Positions 8,321-16,625 of a DNA stretch of 46,111 nucleotides are shown here, in pieces. The notes under the pieces are model-generated. The model ran no database searches and had not been told where the DNA came from. It worked only from the letters and a program-made list of their open reading frames with translations. The position numbers and the translations under genes are program-made. The DNA is from a bacterium (lineage in GTDB: Bacteria > Myxococcota_A > Bradymonadia > UBA7976 > UBA1532), in the NCBI GenBank assembly GCA_030427205.1, contig JAUHXC010000066.1, forward strand, positions 1-46,111, read 5' to 3'. Position 1 is the stretch's first letter. Every line of letters begins with the position of its first letter.

Positions 8321-9523
8321 CTACGTGCAGCAGAGACGGCCCGCGAGCGCGCAGGTGCCTCGGAGGCGATCGGGGGGCCGGCCCTTCGCCTTGATGGAGG
8401 CCTCGTCGGGTATCGGGGCGACACGATGCACTCGCCGGAGCCGCGTCCTACGCGCAGTTCTACGGCGCCCTGGCCTACCCTTCCCGGTCCCCCGCTCCAG
8501 CGTGGCGATGGCCTGGGTGAGCGACTCATCGGCGACGTGGGCGTAGCGCTCGGTCGTGGTGATCGACGCGTGCCCAAGCAGCCGCTGGATGACCCGCAGC
8601 GACACGCTCCGAAGCACGAGGTGCGACGCGAAGCTGTGGCGCAGGTCGTGGACCCGGACGGCTCGGAGCCCGGCGGCGTCGAGCAGCCGCGCCAGGGCCT
8701 CGTTCACCCGCTGTGGGCTGCGCTCCACGGCTCCCTCGGCGTCGGGGAAGACCCAGCCTTGACTGGGCCCGCCCTTCGCCCTCCAGCGGCGCAGCGCGGC
8801 GACCGCGTCGGCCGTCAGCGGCACCCGGCGATGCCGGTTGCCCTTCGTCGAGCCCACACGGCCCCGGTAGACCGAGCGGCGCACGTCGACGGCCGGGGCG
8901 TCCAAGTCGACGTCGCGCCACTTCAGCGCGAGCAGCTCGCCCCGCCGCAGGCCGGCGCGCAGCGCAACCGTGAACATGGCCGACCACTTCGCCTCGGGTC
9001 GCGCGGCGGCCAGCAGCCGCTCGGCCTCAGCCGGGCGCAGCCAGTCGAACTCGGGGGGCGGCACTGTGAGCTTGTGCATCTTCGGCACGGTGTCGAGCAG
9101 GCCCCACTCGACCGCGCACTTCATCAAGGTCGACAGCACCGCCAGGTGTCCGTTGATCGTGCTCGGCGCCAGCCCCGACCCTTGCTTCTCGGCGGTGTAG
9201 GCGTCCAGGTCGTGGGTCGTGATCGCGTCGAGCCGCTTCGAGCCCAGCGCCGGCAGCAGGTGGACCCGCAGGATCGACTCCTTGCGTACCCGACTGCTCG
9301 GCTTGTTGCGCACCAAGACCCGCTCCGTGAGCCAGCGCACGGCGAAGTCACTCAGCCGGGGGCTCGGGCCCGAGGAGCCGGTCGAGGTCGACAAGCCGAC
9401 CCGCAGTTCGGCCTCGTACGCCTCCGCGCCGCGCTTCGTCTGCACCGGGCTGACCCGCCGGATGCGCTTGCCGTCGAGGGTGAAGTCGGCGACCCACTTC
9501 CCGCGCCACTGCTTCGCCGCCAT
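8321..9523 (-). CDS. Tyrosine recombinase/phage integrase (copy 2)
   Basis: A 400-residue tyrosine recombinase. It has the Arm-type start (MAAKQWRGKWVADF), a SAM-like core-binding domain (about 55-155) and the catalytic domain with ALRAGLRRGELLAL, HDLRHSFASH, LGHASI and TERYAH, so the Arg, His-x-x-Arg, His and Tyr residues are all present. GGAGGGGG lies just before the ATG. After the nucleophile it carries an unusually long, Arg-rich tail of about 75 residues that the first copy lacks and that may be non-homologous extension into GC-rich sequence. Its start lies within the upstream helix-turn-helix gene. About 255 bases without any recognisable gene separate it from copy 1. Tandem same-strand recombinases are typical of integrative elements that need more than one recombinase. 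Confidence 0.92.
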   Translation of the reverse strand: MAAKQWRGKWVADFTLDGKRIRRVSPVQTKRGAEAYEAELRVGLSTSTGSSGPSPRLSDFAVRWLTERVLVRNKPSSRVRKESILRVHLLPALGSKRLDAITTHDLDAYTAEKQGSGLAPSTINGHLAVLSTLMKCAVEWGLLDTVPKMHKLTVPPPEFDWLRPAEAERLLAAARPEAKWSAMFTVALRAGLRRGELLALKWRDVDLDAPAVDVRRSVYRGRVGSTKGNRHRRVPLTADAVAALRRWRAKGGPSQGWVFPDAEGAVERSPQRVNEALARLLDAAGLRAVRVHDLRHSFASHLVLRSVSLRVIQRLLGHASITTTERYAHVADESLTQAIATLERGTGKGRPGRRRTARRTRLRRVHRVAPIPDEASIKAKGRPPDRLRGTCALAGRLCCT

Positions 9524-9704
9524 CGGCGCCCCCTCCTCGCCGGCGAGCGGCGATCCACTGGTCGACGGCCTCGGGCTCGAAGCGGAGCCGGTTGGAGACC
9601 TTCAGGTGCGGCAGCTCGCCGCGAGCGACGAGCCGGTACAGGTGGCGGCGGCTGATGCGGAGCCGAGCACACACCTCGTCGGGTATGAGCAGTTTGTCCG
9701 ACAC
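9348..9704 (-). CDS. Excisionase/AlpA-like helix-turn-helix protein
   Basis: A small DNA-binding protein. From a GTG at 9704 it reads VSDKLLIPDEVCARL, then ISRRHLYRLVARGELP and KVSNRLRFEPEAVDQWI: the helix-turn-helix plus wing of the excisionase (HTH_17) family, complete within the first 56 residues. The GTG is preferred over an upstream ATG (9815) because a GGGGG run lies 5 bases before it and homology begins there. The remaining frame (about 60 residues) overlaps the integrase gene by 176 bases in another phase and is basic and low-complexity, so the functional protein may be only the N-terminal half. It likely acts as directionality factor or regulator for the integrase downstream. Confidence 0.7.
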   Translation of the reverse strand: MSDKLLIPDEVCARLRISRRHLYRLVARGELPHLKVSNRLRFEPEAVDQWIAARRRGGGADGGEAVAREVGRRLHPRRQAHPAGQPGADEARRGGVRGRTAGRLVDLDRLLGPEPPAE

Positions 9705-10114
9705 CTCCGCCCCCCTGGCCGCGTGCCCCGGGAGTCGATGCGTCGCCGCGTCCGGTCCGAGGGCTCGGGATGTAGTGTACCCACCCCCTCCTGCCCACGG
9801 TCTGTCACCAGACATCTACCGGCCGGGGAAAAAGTGGGATGCAGCCCGCCGAGAGCCCGGTGGCTGGTCGATCGAGCCGGATGGGCGGCGAGCGGATGCC
9901 GCGCAGTTGACAACGTGCCGATGGCCGCAGGGAAGGCCTCTCTGTTGTGCACCGCGCGGTGCAGATTCGTCGGACCTGTGGTGGTCTGCGCCCTATCGCG
10001 CGCGTGCGCACGATCGCGATCGCGCGCGAGGCTCGACGAAAATGCGCGTTCTCGTAATTTCAGGCACTTGCGGGCCGAAAGCCTCAGCCGAGCCTCGGGG
10101 TGACCTTGGCGGTG

Positions 10115-10272
10115 AGCCTCACCGTGAGCTTGACCGCGACCCTCATGGCGACCCTCGCGGGAAGCCTCATCGTGAGCTTGACCGCGACCCTCATAGAGAC
10201 CCTCGCGGGAAGCCTCACCGTGAGCCTGACCGCGACCTTCGCAGGGACCCTCGCGGGAAGCCTCACCGTGAA
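10115..10272. repeat. 48-bp tandem repeat, three units plus a partial fourth
   Basis: Units begin AGCCTCACCGTGAGC and run 10115-10162, 10163-10210 and 10211-10258, with a partial unit at 10259-10272. Copies differ at a few positions each. Because 48 is a multiple of three, every frame gives a 16-residue periodic peptide (for example a hydrophobic SLTVSLTAT pattern on the plus strand), so coding cannot be judged from openness alone. Within each unit are inner repeats of GACCCTC and a CTCACCGTGAG near-palindrome. Confidence 0.85.
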
Positions 10273-10848
10273 CCTCGCCGCGGCCTGGGGGTGAACGGCG
10301 GTCTGGGGTCGAACCGGCCCCGGCCACGGCCCCACAGGCTCCGAAACGGTGCGTTGCGCCGTCTGGAAGCCCCCGAGACGGCCTTCGAGGGCGCGTTCGG
10401 GCCCGAAGCTGGGCAGGTGAGGCCCCAATTCGAGTGGGAACGGCTGCCCGGCGAGCCCGGTACCGAGAACGAGTGGTGTCGTCCGGGCCAATGCGGTTGG
10501 GCCAGCCGTCCGAACCAGCCCGTTGCCCGTCGTAGACAGGGCGAGTGCCGAACACGAGCGGGATGCAGGCCGGATGCGGGCCGTCGGCGCATCGCGGGCA
10601 TGGTTGCCATCGATCGGGCCGGGGCCGGCCCCGCTGCGCGCGCGTGCTGGGCCCCAGCGAGAGCCGTGAGCAGTTCGTCGGGCTCGCCAGCTGCTGCGAG
10701 GGGCCTCGGGGCTCGGCGGCGTCGTCCCTACGCTGTAGACGCCGAGGCGGCGCGGACGCGACGGCAACGTGCCGACGTTCTGCGCGCCGTGCTCGTGGGG
10801 CCCAGCCCGGCGACGGATGAAGCCGGCCAGAGCCTCCGGCCCCTTCAC

Positions 10849-11009
10849 GATGCGCGGGGTGATGCGCGGACGATGCTCGGACGATGCGCGGGGCGATGCT
10901 GGGACGATGCGCGGGGCGATGCTCGGACGATGCGCGGGACGGACAGCGGGACGATGCGCGGGACGGACCGCCGGACGATGCGCGGGCCGGACTGCGGGAC
11001 GATGCGCGG
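10849..11009. repeat. Eight clustered copies of GATGCGCGG
   Basis: The 9-mer GATGCGCGG occurs starting at 10849, 10861, 10883, 10906, 10929, 10953, 10977 and 11001. After the first two copies the spacing settles to 22-24 bases, with variable filler between them. This is too irregular for a CRISPR array and too regular for chance. Confidence 0.8.
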
Positions 11010-11210
11010 AGGATATCGCCGCACCCGAACTCGGTGCCCCGAATGGCCCCCGCCCCGGATCGAGGCGACGGCGCGAGATCAGATCCGGTGGGGGTGGGTG
11101 GCCAGGGCCGAGAGCCGGCGGTCAGGCAGGCCGCCGGCCTCGCTACGCCCTGGCGTTGGCCCGAGATCGCCGGAAATGGCGCAGTGGCGGGCTGTCGGGC
11201 CAGAGGGAAC

Positions 11211-11310
11211 CCAGATGCCCGCCAGAATCGAACCAGATGCCCACCAGAAGGCGACCAGTACAGCACCAGAAGACCACCGGAGCCGAGCCAGACCGAACCC
11301 AGACGGTCGC
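11211..11310. repeat. Degenerate CCAGA-rich repeats
   Basis: The word CCAGA, often ACCAGA or GCCAGA, recurs every 8-20 bases across this stretch (about nine times). It contrasts with the preceding G-rich field and suggests a separate slippage-derived array. No protein or RNA is recognised. Confidence 0.5.
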
Positions 11311-11543
11311 CAGACCTCGACCGGAGCGGTGCCAGAGGCCCACGAGAGCCCAGCCGGACATGGGCCGGGGCTCAGCGGGGGCCCCGCCGGGGCCCCACCG
11401 GGGGCCAACCGGGGGCTTGACGGGGCTCGGACGGCCGAATCGGCCGACGCTCTTGCTCCATTCGGTGTTCCGAGCCCGGTCGATGACGTTGAGCCGGCTC
11501 GCCCTATCCTGGTCGCTGGCTCGACCAGCGTGGAGGGCGATCG

Positions 11544-12659
11544 ATGAGACGCGCGCTGCTATTCGTCATCCTCGCGGCGCTGGGGTGCGACCGCGAGATG
11601 GCGAGCATGATGGAGGGCGGGCCGATGGACGGCGGGCGCCCCGATGTCCCGGTCGGCATGCCCGACGGGATGATCCCCGACATCGGGCCGCTCGACGCCG
11701 AGCCGCCGGACGTCGAACCCCCCGACGCCGACCCCAACGCGCTGCGCGTGAACCACATGCAGGTGCGCGGGACCAACAACAGCTACCACACCAACACCAA
11801 CCCGTTCGATCTGGAGTTTCGGGACTACTACCACCTGCCGCTCGTCGAGCAGGCTGGGGAGCAGGGCATCCGCTTCTTCGACTTCGACCTGGATCCTGAT
11901 CGCGAGTCGGCCCTCGTGCTCGAACCGCGGGTCAGTGATGCTCTCGACATCGAGACGATTTGTGGGACGTGGTACTGGTGTCTGCGCGACTTCGTCCCTT
12001 GGCTCGATGAAAACCCCCAGCATGCGCTGATCGTCTTCTTCGTCGCCGAGTCCTGGCGCTTCAACTCGCCGCCCTTCCTGTTCCAGCAACTCGATGATCT
12101 TGAGAGATACGCTGCGGACGCTTTCGGTCGGGAGCGGATCCTGAGCCCGGCCGATGTCCGTGGCGAGCACCGCACGCTGCGGGAGGCGATTCAACAGCGC
12201 GGTTGGCCCGCGGCAAGCGAGACTCAGGGCAAGGTGATGCTGGTGCTGAATGACCGGGCCGAAGCGCGAACGCGCTATCTCGAACGCGGCGGCGATGATC
12301 CAGAAGACCGACTGCTGTTCCTCATCGGTGACCCGGACCACGCTGAGGACCCGGACACCGGTGATGAGGTGGTCTTCTCGTTCGAGCCGGAGTTCGACGG
12401 CGATCCGTGGTACTTCGAGACCGAGCCGGGCGAGTTGGAGCGCATGCGCGAGCTCGCCGCTGCCGGTTATCTGGTACATGGCGTCAGCGATGACCCGGAC
12501 ATGATCGCCCGACTAAGGGCAGCCGGTGCCCACTTCATCGCGACCCGATACCCCGACGACGTCTTCGGCGAGATCCCGCCCATCGGCCCCGTCGCGTGCA
12601 ACCCGGTGACCCGCCCCGACGACTGCGACCCGGCAGAGTTCGAGGCAGCGCGGCGCTGA
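11544..12659 (+). CDS. PI-PLC-fold lipoprotein, probably lacking catalytic histidines
   Basis: A 371-residue lipoprotein: signal MRRALLFVILAALGC with lipobox Cys15, then an Asp/Pro-rich linker (about 20-68). The mature domain matches the calcium-dependent phosphoinositide phospholipase C (PI-PLC-C1-like) family: VRGTNNSYHTN, LVEQAGEQGIRFFDFDLD, ICGTWYWCLRDFVPWLDENPQHA, VMLVLND, AAAGYLVHGVSDDPD and HFIATRYPDD. In active relatives the first motif reads GTHNSYH and a His follows in a VLHTP-like segment; here these are N78 and E127 by my by-eye alignment. It may therefore be a binding protein or have altered chemistry. The ATG follows GGAGG by 7 bases. The next gene converges from the other strand 12 bases away. 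Fold assignment is fairly confident; loss of activity is inferred. Confidence 0.75.
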   Translation: MRRALLFVILAALGCDREMASMMEGGPMDGGRPDVPVGMPDGMIPDIGPLDAEPPDVEPPDADPNALRVNHMQVRGTNNSYHTNTNPFDLEFRDYYHLPLVEQAGEQGIRFFDFDLDPDRESALVLEPRVSDALDIETICGTWYWCLRDFVPWLDENPQHALIVFFVAESWRFNSPPFLFQQLDDLERYAADAFGRERILSPADVRGEHRTLREAIQQRGWPAASETQGKVMLVLNDRAEARTRYLERGGDDPEDRLLFLIGDPDHAEDPDTGDEVVFSFEPEFDGDPWYFETEPGELERMRELAAAGYLVHGVSDDPDMIARLRAAGAHFIATRYPDDVFGEIPPIGPVACNPVTRPDDCDPAEFEAARR

Positions 12660-12671
12660 ACCGAATCTCGC

Positions 12672-14591
12672 TCAGCGACAGAATCGAGCGGCGCTGCTCG
12701 ACTCGACCGGGCTGAACGCGATGGCCCAGGGCAGAATCCAGCCGGGACAGTCCGCTTCGCACCTTTCGGCGTCGACGTCGCGATCGGCGCAGTCGAGGTG
12801 CTGGCAGGCGTCGGCGACATCGAAGCGATCCAGCAACCAGATGTCCTCCCGGTCGAGAGCGAAAGCATGTCGCCGCACGACGCGATCCCAGGCGGCTTCG
12901 CTCGCCGGCTCGTCCTCTGCCATCGACATGCACGCCGACGTACGGGGAAACGTCTCGCCAGCCCACTCCAACACGATCGGCATGTCGCCCGCTCGGAGGT
13001 CAACGCGTTGGCCAGCCTGCCGAGCGGGCTTTGTCAACCACCACTGCTCGTCCATCGCGAAGCGCGCCGGGCCGATTCCCGTCACTTCGCCGGCACTGGC
13101 GCGACGGGCCAGAGGGCCGAAGTAGGGGTTTCGGACGAAGAGGTCGTAGCCACGCCCGATGAGCTTCTGGCGGAGATCATCGGGCAGTTCCCGCTCGCTG
13201 TCGACGCAGACATCGGTCGCGCGAAACACCTGCTCGCCGACCGAGCGACGGACCGGCCGGAGCCCGATCGGCTCCTGATCACAGCGGGCATGGTGATGAG
13301 GTTCGACGGTCGCGTCGTACGGCATCGGCATGTCGAAGGGCGAGTCGATGGTCACGGCGCAGCGCAGGCCGAGATCCTCCGACCTGACGCTGGGCTCGAT
13401 CGCGAGCAACTGCGCGCCGGGCTGGCCCGCCGGGCTGTATAGGCTGCGGCCGCGCGCCATCCGCGGCAACTCGGCCTCCAAGCCCGTGGTCGACAACCCC
13501 CACGCTGGCCCGTCCGCGCCGGTTGCGCCCTCGGTCAACCCGATCACCGGGTCGGCCATCCACTCGGTGACGTTGTCCGGCAGGTGATGGAGCGACTCCG
13601 AACCATCCAGTGCACCTCCGACCACGACCACCCGGCCTGGCTGGCCCTTCACCCGGTCGTAGTCCAACTCGTCGGTCGGCCGGTTCAGGCACTCGGCGAC
13701 CCAGGGCACCCACCTCGTATTCTCGGCCCAGGCTCCGCAGCTCATCGGTGCTTCGAACAACGAGCGTGGTGCGGTCGCCTGGGCTTCGAGCACCGCCCGC
13801 TCCCGCACCGTGGGCAACCGAGCGCCCATCCTCTGGCACGCGCTGTACGCGTCGCACCAGTTCACCCCGGTCATCGGCTGATCCGCCAGTAGGGCAGCGT
13901 TCGGCGACGCTGCCTCATCGCACAGCCGGACGCACTTGCCGGATTCGGGTGCATTGCAGTCGCACATCAACTCGCGGAACTGCCCCCGGCTCATCTCGCT
14001 GGTCATGATCGCGAAGTCGTAGGCGAACCGCTCGGTGATCGGCTCGGCGCAAGCGTCGGTGTACTCGACCACCGCCGTCGCACAGGCGTTGGCGTCGAGG
14101 CCCTCGTCACACGCCGTTGAGTGCCCCGGCACGGTCAACCAGCGCACGCCGTCGAGCTTCGGCGGCTCGACGATCTCCGGCTCCCCCTCGCCCCCGACCA
14201 CGACCCGGGGCGGCGGGTCGAGCGCCACGCAGCCGTGGCCCTTGATCACCTCAACCCCGTCGGGCGGCGTCTCGCCCTCGCCGAACGCCACACACGATAC
14301 GGCCCGCGGCTGGTCACCGGCCGCCACACACCGCCGGTCGGCCTCGCCGCAGTGCAGCACCGTGTCGAACTGGCACGCCGTGCCCACGCAGGGCACGCCC
14401 GCCGGGCAGTCGTTGCCGCACGCGCCGCAGTGCGCCGGGTTGTCCCAGACCAGCGTCCACTCGTCGCCTTCGTGGTTCGAGCAGTCGTGATAGTACCTCG
14501 CGTCGATGATCGCGTGATCGAACAGCTCCGACGGAGATGCGCAGCCGAGCGCGAGCGCGGCGGTGATCAACGCGAGGGTCAGCGGGCGCAT
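12672..14591 (-). CDS. Lipoprotein with formylglycine-generating-enzyme/SUMF1-like domain
   Basis: A 639-residue lipoprotein; signal MRPLTLALITAALALGC with lipobox Cys17. A Cys-rich N-terminal part (HCGACGNDCPAGVPC) matches motifs common in myxobacterial envelope proteins. About residues 190-430 resemble the FGE-sulfatase (SUMF1) domain: a segment FAIMTSEMSRGQFRELM, MTGVNWCDAYSACQRMGARLPTVRE, LPDNVTEWMADP and LGLRCAV. These are family landmarks of a fold used by sulfatase-activating enzymes and many binding proteins; active-site cysteines cannot be assigned, so a structural role is as likely. The C-terminal 200 residues show no known family but hold many Asp and Cys. The start at 14591 is chosen for the signal peptide and the GGGGAG site. 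It is divergent from the caspase-like gene. Confidence 0.75.
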   Translation of the reverse strand: MRPLTLALITAALALGCASPSELFDHAIIDARYYHDCSNHEGDEWTLVWDNPAHCGACGNDCPAGVPCVGTACQFDTVLHCGEADRRCVAAGDQPRAVSCVAFGEGETPPDGVEVIKGHGCVALDPPPRVVVGGEGEPEIVEPPKLDGVRWLTVPGHSTACDEGLDANACATAVVEYTDACAEPITERFAYDFAIMTSEMSRGQFRELMCDCNAPESGKCVRLCDEAASPNAALLADQPMTGVNWCDAYSACQRMGARLPTVRERAVLEAQATAPRSLFEAPMSCGAWAENTRWVPWVAECLNRPTDELDYDRVKGQPGRVVVVGGALDGSESLHHLPDNVTEWMADPVIGLTEGATGADGPAWGLSTTGLEAELPRMARGRSLYSPAGQPGAQLLAIEPSVRSEDLGLRCAVTIDSPFDMPMPYDATVEPHHHARCDQEPIGLRPVRRSVGEQVFRATDVCVDSERELPDDLRQKLIGRGYDLFVRNPYFGPLARRASAGEVTGIGPARFAMDEQWWLTKPARQAGQRVDLRAGDMPIVLEWAGETFPRTSACMSMAEDEPASEAAWDRVVRRHAFALDREDIWLLDRFDVADACQHLDCADRDVDAERCEADCPGWILPWAIAFSPVESSSAARFCR

Positions 14592-14719
14592 CGTTCTCCC
14601 CGTACGAGGACTCACCGGCAGAATACCAGCCCCCCGCCCGGCCGACCACACCGGGTTGACGGCCCGTGTCAGCAGCGCGATGCTCGGTGGCGTCCGAACA
14701 CTCGGCCGGAGGTCTCCCC

Positions 14720-16513
14720 ATGCTGCGCGGATTGCTCGCCCTGGCCGTCATCGCCCTCGCTGCCCAGACGCGCGCCGCCGAGACCTGCGCCCCGCTCGAA
14801 CGCATCGACGGGCCGTCAGTGTATGTCATCATGCATGGCTACCCATACAGCCCGAACCCGGCGCTCGACGCCTTGTCGATGGTCGACGCGGATCTCATCA
14901 ACATGGGGCAGTTCTTCCGCGCGCTGGGCCCCAAGCGAGCGTTCGTGCATGGCATCAACTCGTTTCGAGCGGACGCGAGCTTCGGCAAGACCCGGCGCCC
15001 GGCCACCTGGCGGGCGCTGATGGCCAGCGTGGAGAGCGTCGTCGATGACATCGACGGCGCCCCGAAGAGCGTGGCCCGGCCGCAGGTGTACCTGTATTTC
15101 GTCGGCCACGGGACCGTCGAGCCCAACGACCGCCTGCGCCTCTTCACCGCGCCCGACGAGCCGCGCGCCGGACCGGGATACGACGGCAACATCGACTCCC
15201 ACCTCATCGCCGAACACATCCTGAGGCCGCTCTCATCCCGAGCGGACGTACATCTCATCGTCGACGCATGCCATAGCTATCACATGGTCCAGACCCGCGG
15301 TCCGTACGCCCGTGAGAGGCTGACCCCGCGGCCACCGCTCACGCTGGCCTACAGCCTCGACTTCGCCGCGCAGTACCCTACCGTTGGCGCCCTGCTCGCC
15401 GGACGCACCAAGACACCCGAGGTGCACCCGTTCGGCGGCATCTTCAGCCACCTCGTACGCTCGCTGGCCATCGGCGCCGCCGACCTCGACGGCGATGGCA
15501 TCATCACCTACCGCGAGATGGCCGACGCGCTGCCGCAGGTCCTCCCGCACATCGAGCAGGCGCCCAAGCCCGAGGTCATGCCGCCTGCCGGTGAGCGCGA
15601 TCGGCCGTTCATCGACTGGCGCAGCACGCCCGCCGCCCGGGTGTGCCTGCCCGCCGACGTCAAAGGCCGCTTCCGGCTGATGGACGCGCTCGACATCTTC
15701 GCGACGGTCTACCTGCCCGGCGCGCCGCGCCTGCGCTGGCTGCCGCCGGGGCGAACCCTCGGTCTGGCCACGTCCGGCGTACCCAGCCGCTACTTCGTCG
15801 CCGCCGACGGCCCGGTCGATTTCATGGCGGAGTCACCCTACGCTCGCCCGCCGGCACCGCCGCCGATCCCCGAGGATCCCGACGCGCCGCTGCCTGAGAC
15901 CGCCGAAGCGCTCGAAGCGGCCAAGACGTGGGAGCCCCTGCCGTCGATGATGTCGCGGGAGCCGACGCTCAGCGCCCGCGCCGAGCCGCCGATGACGCTC
16001 TCCCTGCCGGTCAGCCTGGGCATCGCCGCGGTGGGCGGGGCGACCGCCTTCAACGTGGCGGGCGTCGACGAGGCCGAGACCTGGCTGCATGTCGACGTCC
16101 TCGGCCGCGTCGGTCGGGGCCGCCACCGCCTGCTGCTCGAGGCGAACTACGCGCGCGCCGCATTGCACGGCGACGGCGCAGACCCGGAGACCGGGCCGCC
16201 GCCAATCCTCGGCCACCGCTGGGGCGGGCGGCTCGGCTACGGGCAGCTCATCTCCGAAGGCGCGGTCGACCTCTCTGTCGGCGCGCTCATCGGCCTGTAC
16301 CAGATGTGGGGCGAGAGCGGGCCGCCCAAAGCCCGACGGATCATGCTGAACGACGTCGCGCTGCGCGGCACGATCATCGTGCCCTTCGGCACGCACTCTC
16401 GCTGGGGATGGCGACTCGACGCGGAGGTGGGCGCGGCCGTCGCCGGCCGACCGCTCACGCCGACGCTCAAGCTGGCCACGGGCCTCGACTTCGAGGCGCT
16501 CGTGCACCCGTAG
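14720..16513 (+). CDS. Exported caspase-like protease with EF-hand loop and C-terminal barrel-like domain
   Basis: A 597-residue protein with signal peptide MLRGLLALAVIALAAQTRAAE. The caspase-fold (clan CD, C14-like) domain has beta strands ending in the catalytic His (YFVGHGT, H130) and Cys (LIVDACHS, C184). An EF-hand-type calcium loop (DLDGDGIITYREM, starting D255) follows and may confer calcium dependence. After a Pro-rich linker (about 375-410) the last 185 residues alternate hydrophobic and polar residues like an outer-membrane beta barrel. The start is the ATG at 14720, preceded by GGAGG at good spacing; an upstream in-frame ATG gives a non-signal leader. A shorter paralogue lies next downstream. 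Substrate is unknown; caspase homologues in bacteria act in signalling and defence. Confidence 0.82.
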   Translation: MLRGLLALAVIALAAQTRAAETCAPLERIDGPSVYVIMHGYPYSPNPALDALSMVDADLINMGQFFRALGPKRAFVHGINSFRADASFGKTRRPATWRALMASVESVVDDIDGAPKSVARPQVYLYFVGHGTVEPNDRLRLFTAPDEPRAGPGYDGNIDSHLIAEHILRPLSSRADVHLIVDACHSYHMVQTRGPYARERLTPRPPLTLAYSLDFAAQYPTVGALLAGRTKTPEVHPFGGIFSHLVRSLAIGAADLDGDGIITYREMADALPQVLPHIEQAPKPEVMPPAGERDRPFIDWRSTPAARVCLPADVKGRFRLMDALDIFATVYLPGAPRLRWLPPGRTLGLATSGVPSRYFVAADGPVDFMAESPYARPPAPPPIPEDPDAPLPETAEALEAAKTWEPLPSMMSREPTLSARAEPPMTLSLPVSLGIAAVGGATAFNVAGVDEAETWLHVDVLGRVGRGRHRLLLEANYARAALHGDGADPETGPPPILGHRWGGRLGYGQLISEGAVDLSVGALIGLYQMWGESGPPKARRIMLNDVALRGTIIVPFGTHSRWGWRLDAEVGAAVAGRPLTPTLKLATGLDFEALVHP

Positions 16514-16625
16514 CGATGGTCAGCAGGCACAGAAAAATCCACTTTCTGCGGACGCTCGCGGTCAGATCGGGGTCGTCGTCTCTTAGTCACCCGTGGACGG
16601 TGTTTCGTCGAACGGAGAACGCCTC

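Larger units (their letters stand above)
9816..11543. other. 1.7-kb region without a convincing gene, filled with repeats
   Basis: Open frames cross this stretch on both strands only because stop codons are rare in GC-rich sequence; their products are Arg/Gly/Pro-rich, low-complexity and without start signals. Three different repeat fields occur in order: a 48-bp tandem repeat (from 10115), clustered GATGCGCGG words (10849-11009) and CCAGA-rich degenerate repeats (about 11211-11310). A palindromic, nearly pure GC block lies at about 11360-11420. The region separates the integrases from the envelope genes. Non-coding RNA or structural DNA roles are possible but nothing supports one directly. 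Confidence 0.6.

Noticed and set aside
9348..9523. Programmed frameshift fusing the helix-turn-helix protein to the integrase
   Set aside because: The GGGGG run near the junction is not a canonical slippery site and the integrase has its own good ribosome-binding site.
8249..9655. 468-codon plus-strand frame antisense to integrase 2
   Set aside because: A shadow; Arg/Gly-rich with no domain.
10100..10294. 64-codon hydrophobic periodic peptide from the 48-bp repeat
   Set aside because: All frames are open and periodic here; no ribosome-binding site or conserved start supports translation.
10849..11009. CRISPR array
   Set aside because: Repeat unit is only 9 bp, spacers are 13-15 bp and similar to each other, and no cas gene is near.
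9602..11266. Long minus-strand open frame of 554 codons over the same region
   Set aside because: Same reason; it also runs through the antisense of the 48-bp repeat with a GEASREG pattern in all frames.
9592..11547. Long plus-strand open frame of 651 codons across the repeat region
   Set aside because: It is low-complexity (Arg/Gly/Pro/Asp repeats), starts inside the helix-turn-helix gene on the other strand and mirrors tandem DNA repeats; openness follows from GC content.
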